64,000 nucleotides of DNA from Thereva unica (Eukaryota; Arthropoda; Insecta; Diptera; Therevidae), in contig OX465282.1 of the NCBI GenBank assembly GCA_949987705.1, positions 8,296,501-8,360,500 on the forward strand. The letters run 5' to 3'. Position numbers and translations under genes: made by a program. The stretch's first letter is position 1, and each line of letters starts with the position of its first letter. Shown piece after piece: positions 20,900-32,560 of the stretch. A model generated the notes under the pieces. It was not told the origin of the DNA and ran no database searches. It worked only from the letters and a program-made list of their open reading frames with translations.

Positions 20900-22185
20900 G
20901 TCAATATGAGCATTGGAAGCGCTCCTTTTGATGTGGGTACGTGACGTCTTTTAGACGTTGTTAAGGTGATTGTGGTTGATCGCCTCTGCTGCAGCAGCTT
21001 TTAAGATAACGCTGTGAAATGATATTTTGATCTTAAAGGCGATATACAGATGCCCGTACGTACGCGCTCTTCTTGCAGATAGTAATCGCCTTGAGTCCAA
21101 ATTTTATAGGTTTGTGCTTTTCTTATGGAGCGTTATAAACGCCTTCCTAATGCTTGTTGATGTGTGTGATCCGCTTTGGCTAGATGGGCATTCATCCCAA
21201 AGACGTAAATGAGTTCCTTTTCAATATATTGCTTCTCAGCTTGTTCGCTTACTTGGTGGCGGATAATGCATTTTAGATTTTTGTACATTTAAGCTAAAAT
21301 GCAGTAAAAGTCAACACGATTGATCTGTTACTTCGTTACAAGCGAATATCTGTTTCATATCTATCGTGTTTATGTGGATTCTTGTAATCTTTTGTTACAA
21401 TTTGGGGGACTACACTTCAGGGTGGCATGAGAACTATTTTGTTGAGCAAACTATTGAAAGTTTCAAATCGTAAAACCAACCGATAAACTTGGAATTGACA
21501 TTCTTACTATTATGTGAAAGGAGAGACTCTATTGCTAAGAAGTAGTGATCGTGGGATGCCAAAAATTCTCATCGATTACGTTTAACAGATTGTTAAAGAA
21601 AGATTTACAAGATTTTTATGATAGTAATGACTTATTCGTGATGTTGGAAGCCGTTTAAAAGTGTGAATGAAATTCTTGAAAGCTTGTAACGGATCGATGT
21701 AGTAAGTGTGAAAGTTGTATAAACGCCGATTAACGGAGCTCTTTTCGATATTGGAGGGAAATTCAATTAAATCTCATTCAAAAACAAATATTTCCATATT
21801 ATAAAGCTTACTTAGAGTGAAGATGAACAGTCTACATCTTAGTTTTTGTTTAAAATTGCACTAATGTTGATGAAAAGCCTTATATCACGCTAAAAACATC
21901 TAAGCGAAGTTAAACAGAAGCAGGGCACTACCTCCATTAACCCTTCCTACGCTAATAGTAGATAGTGACTCCACACTGAAGCCTAATATACCTAAACTTT
22001 CAGTTCAGTGGTCGAAGGAGTGTTCGTATTGAACGTAAAAAAAATCGTTATGGCTGTGGGTAAACTTGTAAAATAAGTGGTACGCGGTCACCACATGGCT
22101 ACTCGCCTACGGTAGCTTTAAAGTAATGTTATCGATTTGGATGGAACGGTTGCATCGTCTCAGTCTCCAACCGCAAACGCTGATC
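20900..22185. other. Non-coding stretch, no gene recognised
   Basis: Looks unique and moderately AT-rich. No domain, tandem repeat or convincing inverted repeat seen. A short plus-strand frame at 21027-21212 is unassigned. Confidence 0.45.
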
Positions 22186-22346
22186 TTAGGGGGCTTTTAC
22201 ACGATGCAATGGTTCGTACGATATCGTCCCTATATGGCATGCGACGTGTTTGCACGTGAGTGTACAATATGTGTACAATACGCTCTTGGTTCGACAAAGT
22301 GACAACGCAGCTTGGTCCAACCGTTGTATTGTGTAAAAGCCCCTTG
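22186..22346. repeat. MITE with GGGGCTTTTACAC ends
   Basis: GGGGCTTTTACACGATGCAA at 22190 and the inverted partner TTGTATTGTGTAAAAGCCCC ending 22343 form terminal repeats of about 25 bases around 155 bp. The flanks are TTA on the left and TTG on the right, close to the 3-bp TWA target of PIF/Harbinger elements, whose ends also start with G. Assignment to Harbinger is inference. Confidence 0.75.
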
Positions 22347-22689
22347 ACTGTTATTAGATATTGGCTTGGTTGGATCAATTAATTTGACAAAAAATTGTTT
22401 TCCTAGTTATTGGAGTACCTACTTCGTATTGACAGGGCCATCCTAAGATATTCGACTTTCTTGCACTACTAATAATGCAACCCTCTTCATAAAAAAATAC
22501 ACGGGATGTCTAGCAGCTAAATAATACCTCACCAAGAAGAACGAAGTCCTCGCCATAACCAGAATTTCAAGGGACGATAATTTAAGTGAACCCCAGAACG
22601 TGCAGATTCAATAGGAGAATAGAGGTAAAGCAATAAGAAGCTTAAGGGCCGATTCACAATGAAAGCTTTAAGATGCAAGCTTCAATTTC

Positions 22690-22880
22690 AAGGCCACAAT
22701 TTAGCCCAGAATTGAAATTAAAACCTAAGTTTTTGCGACCTTACCGTGTAGTGTAACAGCAGAATCATGACCGTTATGAATTGGAAAAGTTGGTGCTCAC
22801 GAGGGACCCAGAATAAATACAGCCGCGGAGGATGGCCTTAAAGAATGGGGCTAATTTACCGGAGCGAATTACAACGTCAG
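22690..22880 (+). pseudogene. Ty3/Gypsy integrase C-terminal relic
   Basis: Plus-strand frames read KLKPKFLRPYRVV, NHDRYELEKL and, after a shift, EGPRINTAAEDGLKEWG. These match the end of Gypsy pol in insects (F.GPY.V.....DRYEV.K....EGP..TSTAAD.MK.W). The call is supported by a second relic with the same blocks at 33960-34463 on the minus strand. Only the C-terminal tail is present. Confidence 0.68.
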
Positions 22881-22924
22881 AATGGCTGAATGTGGGACTG
22901 AACCTATCTGAACTCGCTTAACAG

Positions 22925-23720
22925 TCACACTGTGAGCTTTCCGAACACTCTCTGTTCTATTAAAGTAAACTTAAATGTGAGTCCTAGATAGAGCCACAGT
23001 GAGTAGAAAGACGCATTTTGTCGCAAGACTGGCAGGCCGAGACATGGGTGATGTCCAGCACTGCCCTGTTTTTNNNNNNNNNNNNNNNNNNNNNNNNNNN
23101 NNNNNNNNNNNNNNNNNNNNNNNNNNNNNNNNNNNNNNNNNNNNNNNNNNNNNNNNNNNNNNNNNNNNNNNNNNNNNNNNNNNNNNNNNNNNNNNNNNNN
23201 NNNNNNNNNNNNNNNNNNNNNNNNNNNNNNNNNNNNNNNNNNNNNNNNNNNNNNNNNNNNNNNNNNNNNNNNNGAAAGGTTTGCTTCGACGACAGTCACC
23301 TCTGCTTCATCACCGCTGGTGATGATCTCGCCAACGTCTCTACCCAGATAAGAGTCTGTCTGTCGCGTCAACTTCATTCCGAACTGCGCTTTCATCATCG
23401 GTTCCAAGGTCACTTCGACTGAGGCATTAGTACAGGCCACTTGGTTCACTAGGCTTCCATGTCTGTTTTATAGACCTTCTGTTCAATCTTTTCACCTCAT
23501 ATTTTCCTTTTGCCAGTTGATATAGGGGTTCATCATTTAGGAGCAGAATAACTTCCATTGTGGCCTTGTTTGGGTGCTCCGTTTTGATAACCTTCCAGTT
23601 GTCGGTTTTCATGTGAGGGTTGAAGGCAATGAGCTTGGTGAGGATCCCTCAGGATCCGATGCAGCCACTGGAAACCATGCTGCGGCCCTCGGACGAGATG
23701 GTATATTACTGGCATTCACT
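22925..23720 (-). pseudogene. LINE ORF1-like relic (DUF4780-like) across the assembly gap
   Basis: The minus strand at 23612-23427 reads NWKVIKTEHPNKATMEVILLLNDEPLYQL, resembling the DUF4780-type domain of arthropod retrotransposon ORF1 proteins ((L)NPxxxxxxWKVxRxxxPKxxxxxVxLxVxxxSLxxL). A second frame (23449 downward) continues with VEVTLEPMMKAQFGM and an acidic GEIITSGDEAEVTVVEA before the gap, similar to the SLG..DE..V..V domain end. The 200-N gap interrupts it, so length and integrity cannot be judged. Frameshifts separate the two open parts. Confidence 0.55.
23074..23273. other. Assembly gap, 200 N
   Basis: Exactly 200 undetermined bases, a conventional scaffold gap of unknown true size. 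Open frames crossing it are artefacts. Confidence 0.99.
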
Positions 23721-23724
23721 ACTT

Positions 23725-24195
23725 TGAGCCAGACGACGGGGTTAACTTCCCAACTCCGTGCTATCTCGCAGGCCGTTTATTTTATGCTGCCTTGATACCA
23801 TCCGGCATCAAGGCATGAGGGGGAAGTGGCGGGTTACCCCTTAGTATTTCGCTAGCCACTTTAGCGAGGACGACTTACACCCACCGCCATTGGTGTTTGG
23901 AGATCTTCTCATTTTCGTCCAGGACGACGACTATTTTGCGATCCTAACCAAGAATATAGCTTTGGTTTCGTGCGTTTTGGACTTTTTTGTACTGGTGCTT
24001 AGTTCCTCCACAGATCGTTGGCGTTTGGCACCGTGTTTGCTTGGAGGCCTTTTTCAAGGAGTGGAGTTTGTGGCTCCATAAGATTTGGGTTAACTCGGAG
24101 TGTTGCAGCTCTGTTTTTAACGCGATTTGCGGTCCTTACCGGTTTTCGTTTAGGGAAACCGGACCCCTTTTTAATTCTTTTATTTAGCTTGCACT
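23725..24195. other. Non-coding stretch before the tandem array
   Basis: Overlapping plus-strand open frames of 63-67 codons (23890-24221) share no domain and read in three different phases. Nothing else supported. Confidence 0.4.
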
Positions 24196-24199
24196 GTTT

Positions 24200-25698
24200 G
24201 TCGTCAAATCTTGGAAGTTAAATTTGACCCACTTCCCGGTTTAGGATAGAGCTGAAATTTTGCATACACGTTTAGTTTGGATGACAATGCAATCTGGCCA
24301 TTTTGTAAAAATATCAAGATAGCGGTTCCAAAATGGCGCCCGCTTTTATTTTACTCACAATGTTTGTCGTCAAATCTTGGAAGTTAAATTTGACCCACTT
24401 CCCGGTTTCGGATAGAGCTGAAATTTTGCATACACGTTTAGTTTGGTTAACAATGCAATCTGGCCATTTTGTAAAATATCAAGATGGCGGTTCCAAAATG
24501 GCGCCCGATTTTTTAAATTGTGCTCCGCGGCCCTTTGAAATGGGTATCAAATGAAAGGATATGACAGGTAGAACACAATAAGCTATGTGGCGTCATTCCA
24601 AATTCAAAATGGCGGACAACACTTACACTGTTTGTCGTCAAATCTTGGAAGTTAAATTTGACCCACTTCCCGGTTTCGGATAGAGCTGAAATTTTGCATA
24701 CACGTTTAGTTTGGATGACAATGCAATCTGGCCATTTTGTAAAAATATCATGATGGCGGTTCCAAAATGGCGCCCGATTTTTGAAATTTTGCTCCGCGGC
24801 CCTCTGACATGGGTATCAAATGAAAGGATATGACAGGTAGAACACAATAAGCTATGTGGCGTCATTCTAAATTCAAAATGGCGGCCAACACTTGCACTGT
24901 TGTCGTCAAATCTTGGAAGTTAAATTTGACCCACTTCCCGGTTTCGGATAGAGCTGAAATTTTGCATACACGTTTAGTTTGGGTGACAATGCAATCTGGC
25001 CATTTTGTAAAAATATCAAGATGGCGGTTCCAAAATGACGCCCGATTTTTGAAATTGTGCTCCGCGGCCCTCTGACATGGGTATCAAATGAAAGGATATG
25101 ACAGGTAGAACACAATAAGCTATGTGGCGTCATTCCAAATTCAAAATGGCGGCCAACACTTACACTGTTTGTCGTCAAATCTTGGAAGTTAAATTTGACC
25201 CACTTCCCGGTTTCGGATAGAGCTGAAATTTTGCATACACGTTTAGTTTGGATGACAATGCAATCTGGCCATTTTGTAAAAATATCAAGATGGCGGTTCC
25301 AAAATGGCGCCCGATTTTTGAAATTGTGCTCCGCGGCCCTCTGACATGGGTATTAAATGAAAGGATATTGACAGGTAGAACAGAATAAGCTATGTGGCGT
25401 CATTCCAAATTCAAAATGGCGGCCAACACTTACACTGTTTGTCGTCAAATCTTGGAAGTTAAATTTGACCCACTTCCCGATTTCGGATAGAGCTGAAATT
25501 TTGCATACACGTTTAGTTTGGATGACAATGCAATCTGGCCATTTTGTAAAAATATCAAGATGGCGGATCAAAAATGGCGCCCGATTTTTAAAATTGTGCT
25601 CCGCGTCCCTCTGACATGGGTATCAAATGAAAGGATATGACAGGTAGAACACAATAAGCTATGTGGCGTCATTCCAAATTCAAAATGGCGGCCAACAC
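24200..25698. repeat. Tandem array of about 268-bp units, six copies
   Basis: The word GTCGTCAAATCTTGGAAG starts units at 24200, 24366, 24634, 24902, 25171 and 25441. The first unit is short (166 bp, missing the GGGTATCAAATGAAAGG to AATGGCGGC part); the next four are 268-270 bp. Units are nearly identical. Each full unit holds GGCCATTTTG, AAGATGGCGG, AAAATGGCGC and AAAATGGCGG, words matching the YY1/Pho-type core ATGGC in both orientations. No open frame is conserved between units. A diverged part-unit lies at 26064-26250. Confidence 0.95.
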
Positions 25699-25718
25699 TA
25701 AATTGAGGAAAGCTTATA

Positions 25719-26063
25719 ATAGACTAAAAAGTAGAAAATATAACCGATCAACTTCCAATTTTGCACACACTCGCAGTTCGGGTGGTTAATGTGTATGAAT
25801 GATGAGATGAATAGTTGAGTTAAGGGTGAGTTGATAATAAAGAAGCAATACACGTTACAAAAAATCACAAACAAACACAGAGATGCTGCTGTCAACTAAA
25901 TTCAACTACTCAAATACTGAACTCATGTCCGTATGCATAATTTCAACTAAACCCAGGTAGCAGAGCTGAGTCGAGTTCAGTCAACCTTAACCCAACTCGA
26001 CTCCCGTTTACATGTAGTTAGACTTGGGTTCAACTTGAGTTCAACTCATCATGTATAAGTACT
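25719..26063. repeat. Probable insertion within the array, with GAGTTGA/TCAACTC words
   Basis: This block separates the last good unit from a degenerate part-unit. It contains many inverted words such as TTGAGTTAAGGGTGAGTTG, CAACCTTAACCCAACTCGA and AACTTGAGTTCAACTCA, which suggests a MITE. Exact ends are not resolved. Confidence 0.45.
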
Positions 26064-26250
26064 AAATGCAATCTGACCTTTTTGTAAAAAAATCAAGAAG
26101 ACGGTTCCGAGATGGCGGCCGTTTTTGCAATTATGTTCCACCGAGCCCACGACATGGGTATCAAATGAATACAGTAAACTGTGTGACGTAATTTTAAATC
26201 TAATAGAATTGCCATCATAAAATGGCGGAATACATATAATAAACTAAAAA
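26064..26250. repeat. Degenerate outlying unit of the 268-bp array
   Basis: AATGCAATCTG.CC.TTTTGTAAAAA, ACGGTTCC.A.ATGGCG and GACATGGGTATCAAATGAA match the array unit in order, with many substitutions. It ends in AAAATGGCGGAATAC, then ATAATAAACTAAAAAGTAGAAAATA. That last word also follows the main array at 25715. Confidence 0.7.
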
Positions 26251-26260
26251 GTAGAAAATA

Positions 26261-26637
26261 AAATAAATGGTTAAAAAAAATTCTTTACATTAACTAAAAA
26301 ATGTACTGAAAAGTAAAAAATAAAAAATATTTTAAAGAAAGCGTGAAATTTCAATTTTAATGAAAAGTTAATTAAAAGAATGGCGCATTTTTCATCAAAA
26401 AATTTTGTTAGAATTTGAAATTAACAAAGCAAAAAATTGAGGGTTATTGTAAATCTCACGCGATTTACAGTTATATTTTCAATTTTTGATGAAAAATGCG
26501 CCATTCCTTTTATTAACTTTTCATTAAAATTGAAATTTCACGCTTTCTTTAAAATATTTTTTATTTTTTACTTTTCAGTACATTTTTTAGTTAATGTAAA
26601 GAATTTTTTTTAAAAATTTTTTTTAACCATTTATTTT
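26261..26637. repeat. Long hairpin: about 145-bp inverted arms, 75-bp spacer
   Basis: Arms at 26261-26405 and 26481-26637 are near-perfect reverse complements (small differences in A/T runs). The loop, 26406-26480, contains ATTGTAAATC..GATTTACAGT, itself palindromic. AT-rich and non-coding, foldback MITE-like, and directly adjoining the degenerate array unit. Confidence 0.92.
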
Positions 26638-26674
26638 TTTGTTTTTTGTTTATATTTATCCATAGTTTACTCCC

Positions 26675-26902
26675 ATGAGTAGCGGAGAAATGGGGTCCAT
26701 CCAGGTAGCGATCAGCAGTCCCCAGGAAAGGCTTGCTAGATCGCCAGAAATCCAGAGCACGCCGTTTACGACTGAGCTATTTTTGAATCTGGGTCCCCAG
26801 CGATGGGCAGCCAGGATTGAAAGCAAGGAAAGGAATACAAGGTTGGGAGAACGAAAGTCTGCTACGTTCGAGAACGTGTGTGTCCAGGGTGAACCAGGCT
26901 GA
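26675..26902 (+). CDS. Unassigned open frame, 75 codons (doubtful)
   Basis: Set in a local GC-richer block between a hairpin and AT-rich DNA. The product is rich in Glu, Arg and Ser with no recognised domain. Its composition differs from both flanks, so it may be the remnant of an unidentified inserted element. Confidence 0.15.
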   Translation: MSSGEMGSIQVAISSPQERLARSPEIQSTPFTTELFLNLGPQRWAARIESKERNTRLGERKSATFENVCVQGEPG

Positions 26903-27139
26903 TGGACCCGTCACGTATACGTGGAGGTCGTCGTTATAACACCCCAACATTAAATATAAAAACAGCGCAAAATTTCTGAAGGTAAGTTCATTGAAATTTT
27001 TTTTCTAGAGAATGCATTCTTATTAGATTATTATTAGTGAATTATCGTCGAGAATCTGGAATCTGAATATTTGTGTAAAGGATTCTCTTATGGGGTTGAA
27101 ACCTCCAAACACCCCTTCCCGGGCATGATACAAAATGTC

Positions 27140-27450
27140 GATTTTAAACCTACATTACATATTTTCTAAATGGAACCACCCAAGTTTACGAATTACAAAA
27201 TACACAATTTTTTATAAAACAAAGTAAACTATGCTGCTCTACAATTGTCGATGTAGGAATTATTAAAGTTTAAGTACATAAATAACTTTTCAGAACGTAT
27301 TTTCGTCAACACCTTGTATCTTAGTCTAGTGGATAGTGCCGATAGGCCCTTGCCTAGAATAATTTTGTTCTCCAAATATACCCAGAAATCAACCCTTAAC
27401 GGATTAGCATTCTGAATTCTGAAATTCTGAAATGAATTCATTCTGAAACA
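27140..27450 (+). repeat. Dispersed repeat family A, copy 2
   Basis: A diverged relative of 300-640, in the same orientation and with the same order of landmarks (AACCTACATTACATATTTTC, then AACACCTTGTATCTTAGT and CTCCAAATATACCCAG). It lacks the inverted partner arm seen at 1-139. Confidence 0.6.
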
Positions 27451-27554
27451 TCCTGTATATAGAACAACTCGATTATGAAATAAGACGAATTACCCAAACC
27501 CACTAACTTGTCCTATTCTCTTCTATCCTTCAAAATTAGGTTACTAATAGATAT

Positions 27555-29652
27555 ATTGCATATGGGCAATTTCGCCTAACCGTTCCGCCCTTGTAAACTG
27601 GGGTGTTTCTCGGATACCTATGTCTGTTTCTACCTCGGATTTTTTCTGAATGATAGATTTTGGCAAAAAAACGATGAACGAGTTTTTGGACGTGTCATCG
27701 AGGGGAATTTGTTACAGCTTGTGGAATATTGAAAAATTGGCTCTTTTAAATAGACTGAGAGCCACACGAATTTTCAAATTCCATAGCCAAACCGCCCATG
27801 GTCCAATTTTAACGTTTGATAGCTCAAAATACTCCTTACGATACATGTAATAAGATGTGAACATCAGCAAAAGCATAAAACTATTCAAGTGTCCTGGACG
27901 GGGGTCACAAGTTATAGACCCGCATTTATCGATTTTAAACTAATTTTGCAAAATTCTATTTATAGAAAAAAGTATACCCAGAACCCAAAGCAGCCATGGG
28001 CTTGAAAAGTTCCTCTTTTCATGACTTAGAAGTAGAGCTAAAGTTAGAATGTGTGCTCTCTTGTAAGGAACAGTGAGATCACTTAGAACACGAAATTTTT
28101 GTGCAAACACAAAGCTCTTTTTTCTTTAACTGGAAAAAAAACACGGGTTGCTCGGGAGTAGGATCAAAGTACGGGAACATGATTCATCTTGGTGTAAGGA
28201 GACCGGATATGCTTCATGATACTCTTTCCATCGCAAGTGCAAGCAAAATATCCGTTTTAACATGGCACATAGGCTCTCCATTTAAATAACAGGTAAACAT
28301 ACAAGTTAAAAAAGATGCGTGTAGTGCAAACACCAATTTTTGATTTTTTTTACTATAGATCAAATTATAGGGTATTGATCACCTGGTGAAAACCGCTTGA
28401 ATGTCGCTCCTTTGCTTCTCAAGTTATGTCCTTTTTTTAGTGTTTTCAACGATTTTACTGGAATGCAGAGTATACTCCGCCAGCTAGTTTTTGTCGATAC
28501 CCACCATCGGAAAGCAGCCTGCCTGGTACGGAATTGTAGATTTTTGAATGGAGAATAAGTTGACAGAGAGCGTGCAAGTGTCGCGACTTCACCTCCCAAG
28601 TTTCATTCCTTTGAAAATACTCATATTTCACCTGTTTTTAACGATTTCCTTGTAATGAAGAGCATCTCCAAGAAGTGATTTTTTGACCGTACCTATGATC
28701 CGGGGGTACCTAGTCATTCCGGGAAAATAGCTGGAAAGACTAAAAAATTTAATATGTTTTAAAAGTGAAGTTCGAAAGAAAAAAAAGCGGCAGTCACGCG
28801 ACAGTTTCATAACCTCTGCCTTGCTTTTTGATCATGGGTACGGTCGAGCAGTCGCTTCCGGGCAGTGCTCTTCATTACAACAAAATCATTGAAAAAAGAC
28901 AAAATAGGGATATTTTCAAAGGAATGTGATTTTAGAGGCAAGGTCGCGACACTTGCACGCCCTCTGCCAACCTATTCTCCACTTAAAAACCTACCATTGT
29001 GTGCTAGATAACTTGATTTTCGATGCTAGGTATCGTCAAAAACTAGGGGGCGTGTGTTATTTGCATTCCAAAAAAAACATTGAAAACAGCAAAAAACATA
29101 TAATATTTTCAAAGATTCACAGATAGAAAACAGAAAGAGCGACATTCAAGTGAGTTGTGTCATGTTATTCTATGTTCAAATACCTGCATTTTGTGCCATT
29201 ATACTAGCCAATTGAAAATTCGGTATCTCAGCTGTGGTCATCTTTAGTACAGAATTATTTTCTCTGAACATGCCGAATAACTTTCTAGAGCCAAACGTAA
29301 ACAATCGGAAGTCATTTCATTCCCGCACATCGTTTCTCCAGATTCTATTCTCAAAAATCTACAATTTGACTACTTTTACAAATAATTTGGAGCTGAGGGG
29401 TCATTTCTGTGGTAATTTTCCTTCAGCTACATATATTGAGCGGATATTTAGTGATACTCAATTCAATTTTTTAACTCTTCCAACTTCCACCGGAAAAATA
29501 CCTGACCTCAAAATTGTTGTTCACGTGCGAAAATGACTTCCCTGGATCTCAACCTATCGACTGATATCGGTTTCAGGGGTGTCGCGACTCAAAGAAAAAA
29601 TTGAGATTTTCCTCCCGACGCGGAACGGTTACGCGAAATTACCCATATATGG
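27555..29652. mobile_element. Foldback-like element, about 2.1 kb
   Basis: Outer inverted ends: CATATGGGCAATTTCGCCTA near 27559 pairs with the reverse complement of TACGCGAAATTACCCATATA ending near 29650, and CCGTTCCG is shared next to it. Inside lie long imperfect inverted arms, 28396-28720 against 28820-29151 (AATGTCGCTC...GTGCAAGTGTCGCGAC). Each arm is itself built of two related subunits (TTTTCAACGATTTTACTGGAATG and TTTTTAACGATTTCCTTGTAATG types). No transposase is recognised; frames at 28360-28599, 28628-28810 and 29234-29536 are unassigned. This architecture resembles foldback (FB-like) elements. Confidence 0.7.
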
Positions 29653-29776
29653 TCTGAATGACTCTTACTTCTAAATTATTATTTTTATTTTTATTTAAAA
29701 CACTTATGTACTTCGACTAATAAATTTATTAACTTATTTTTAACGGGATACCACTAACCTGGATTTGGCTTGTTAA

Positions 29777-30502
29777 AGGAGAATGACCACGACAATATGG
29801 ACCACGGTACAGAGTTGCGTCAATTCCAAAGTTGTTTAAGGTGGTTTATAAATTAACCAAATAACCATCTACAATTGCCATTTTGGAATCAAAACCCGCA
29901 TTTCCAAGTTTTTTTAGAAAACGTAACTTAACCTCAAAATAGAAATATCCATCGCGTCGTGTATAGAGGGAAGTTTATAGGTCGTAGTTTGGAGAGCAGA
30001 TTAATGAGCATATCTGATGGGATAGAGACTTAAATAAATCAGTACCTTGCCTTTATATTTCCTGTTAAAACAGTTACAAATACAAAAAAAGGAGAGCTGT
30101 AAAAAAACAGCATCGTCTCTGCTTATTAATAAATACGTGTAATATGTATGACTGTTCACATGCCTGGATTTAATCCTACCTCTTAACAAATAATTATTTA
30201 GGCCTAAAATCAGAGGAATATCCTCATCAATTTCAGTATTCACTTCCACTGAATATTTTCCAGACAGAGTTGTCAATATATTTACTTATTTTGATTATGG
30301 CAACACTTTAACGTAAGGATAGCCGGCAGTAGGTAATTCATTTTATCAAAACAATTTCATAACTTATTACGTTTACAAAATAACCCCAATACAAAATTGG
30401 CATTCTAATTGCAGAATGACTTCAAAAGTTAAGAAAATAATTGTAATATAATTTTTATCTTGATGCATGAGAAAAACCAGTACCGTTGATGGTCATTCTC
30501 CT
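29777..30502. mobile_element. TTAA-flanked non-autonomous element, 726 bp (piggyBac-like)
   Basis: A perfect 13-bp inverted end AGGAGAATGACCA is present at both termini, flanked on both sides by TTAA (29773-29776 and 30503-30506). TTAA targeting and 13-bp ends are typical of piggyBac, although piggyBac ends usually begin with CC, which these do not. A minus-strand 91-codon frame (30001-30276) inside has no transposase signature. It is probably a deletion derivative or MITE. Confidence 0.8.
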
Positions 30503-30506
30503 TTAA

Positions 30507-32510
30507 AAAATCTCGATCATACAGATATGACGATGATGATCCAGATGGGGCGACCAACCCAGAAAACATAAAAAATCATTTCCTTTGTCCAAAGATCTTC
30601 GGGTACATCTATTTAATAAGCTAAATAAGGTCGAATCCCATGTAGACTAGTCAATTTGACTAGCTTGTGGAAGTATCTAAAGTATTTTGTTGCCTGTCAT
30701 GTTATTAGAGAATTAACCCAAATTTTCAGATGTTACCCGAATACGTCATAAATTTAAATTTCATTACTAAAATCGCTTTAGCTACGGCAGATTTCTAGAT
30801 CAGTCACTGCTCATCCTCCACCCAAATATACGATACCAAAAAAAATTATCTTTAAATATAAAACTTACGTAAGCACCTTAAGAAATATAATTTAATTCAT
30901 ATTGCTTAAAAACTGTATCCCACGCTTTAATATTTAATAACATTTAAAAAAAAAAAAATCTCGACAAAATCTGCTGCCATCATTTATCTTCTTTTATATT
31001 TTCTTTTTAATCTGTTACAATTTGAAAGACTTTGAATCATCTACGAGTGCCACAAGAAGCCTCCATCTACAATTTCTTTCACACCTTTTTTAGTGGGCGT
31101 CCTAAGGTAAGGTGAATCTCTTGTAAGCGCGGCATCTTCAGGAAACACCTCAATGAATGAGAGCATCAGCAAAGTTTGACAGTCGGCAGCAACGATATTC
31201 TGTATTTTTTAAGTTTTGTAACCTCAACAATGGTCCGATTAGTCAGCAGAAAACCGCTCCAAAATACGTGGCTCAGTTTGACTTCTCGGATTCAAACTTG
31301 GTCTACATAACATCTAACACCTACGAGGGTCTATAATTAGTAAGTGGAACACGATCAGACAAAGCATAGCCAATGTCAGATCGCGTCTAACACCTTTATG
31401 TTGCATGGAATAACAATGCATCTGACACCTTCTAAGGCATAGTCTTCGGCCTGTCAATACTTTTTGACCAAAAATTGATTCTCTGTATTTTTTTTTTTTT
31501 TTTTTTGTTGAGCGTCAACGCGCCGTCGTCGCCGCGTAGTTGAAGAGCGTTTATCATGGAACAAAAATTTAATTAAAGCAGAGAAAATGTGGGATGATGC
31601 TACGCGATATGCTGGGGCAGAGATTGACTCGATTTCTATCTAAGGTGCCATCGGTTATCCTCAGATCATGCGATGATTGATTTACAATAGAGTCGTCTTT
31701 TGTAAGCGCCGTGAGTCAGGTATTTTTGAGTTTTTCGGCGCTGCGCCGTCGTCGTCGTAGTTCGTACCATCTTGTATATGCGAGGAGCATTCATAATTCG
31801 TTTCTTTTTTTCCCCCTGGTTTTATCACGAGACCAAAATTTTTGTAGTAGAGTTCCATTTTTTATCTTGGAGCAGTTCAATTTGAAATTTTTTGGGGTAT
31901 TGAAATTTGCTAATTGCAATTTGTAAGGGAAAATGGCCCAAGTGTAATTGATGGACAATTAACTATTGTCGAAAGGAAAGTTGTTATAGAATAGAGATTT
32001 TTATCAAATTGGGGATGAGGAGATTTAATGATTGAAAAGTAATGACAGAGTCCAATTTATTATACAGTTAATTTTATAGCCACATATGAAAGGTATAGGA
32101 GATTTGTCGGAGAAGTTTGGAGTCATTGCAAAAAAGTACTTCGGGAAACGGTGAAATTTGAACTATTTCTCTTTTGTAATTTAATTATCGTCGGCTTTTA
32201 CAATACGAAATATGTCAAATTTAATGATATAAAACAGTACGCACGTGCATTTAAGCTTGAGGTGACGGTAAGCGGACAGATCGGTGGAAAAGTCGTATGG
32301 ATATCGCCGAACTAAAATTTATAGGAAACATGCCTCATGTAGCTTGTGAGCCAAATGGGGGCATGCAGATAGATTCATTTCTCCTTATTGGTTACACATG
32401 AGGACCACACAGAAAAATTAGTGATCCTTGTGTGAGGAAATTGGGATAGCCTCGAAGTCTTCAGCCACTAATTTGGATTTTCAATTGATTTAAAACTCAT
32501 GGCTCGGCGC
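30507..32510. other. Non-coding stretch, no gene recognised
   Basis: Includes a T run at about 31491-31506 and two GCGCCGTCGTCG words (about 31530 and 31744). Open frames at 31711-31926 and nearby are unassigned. No repeat boundaries could be fixed. Confidence 0.4.
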
Positions 32511-32560
32511 TTGGGTTTTTTGTGCCCGGTGCAGTATGCCATATAGCGCCCCAAAAGCTC
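32511..32560 (+). repeat. hAT-like end, copy 1
   Basis: GTGCCCGGTGCAGTATGCCA and AGCGCCCC resemble, in the same orientation, the better end at 33410-33460. Weak, partial. Confidence 0.35.

Noticed and set aside
22925..23449. Open frames of 107-174 codons crossing 23074-23273
   Set aside because: Most of their length is N; they are not evidence for a gene. Only the real sequence on each side was used.
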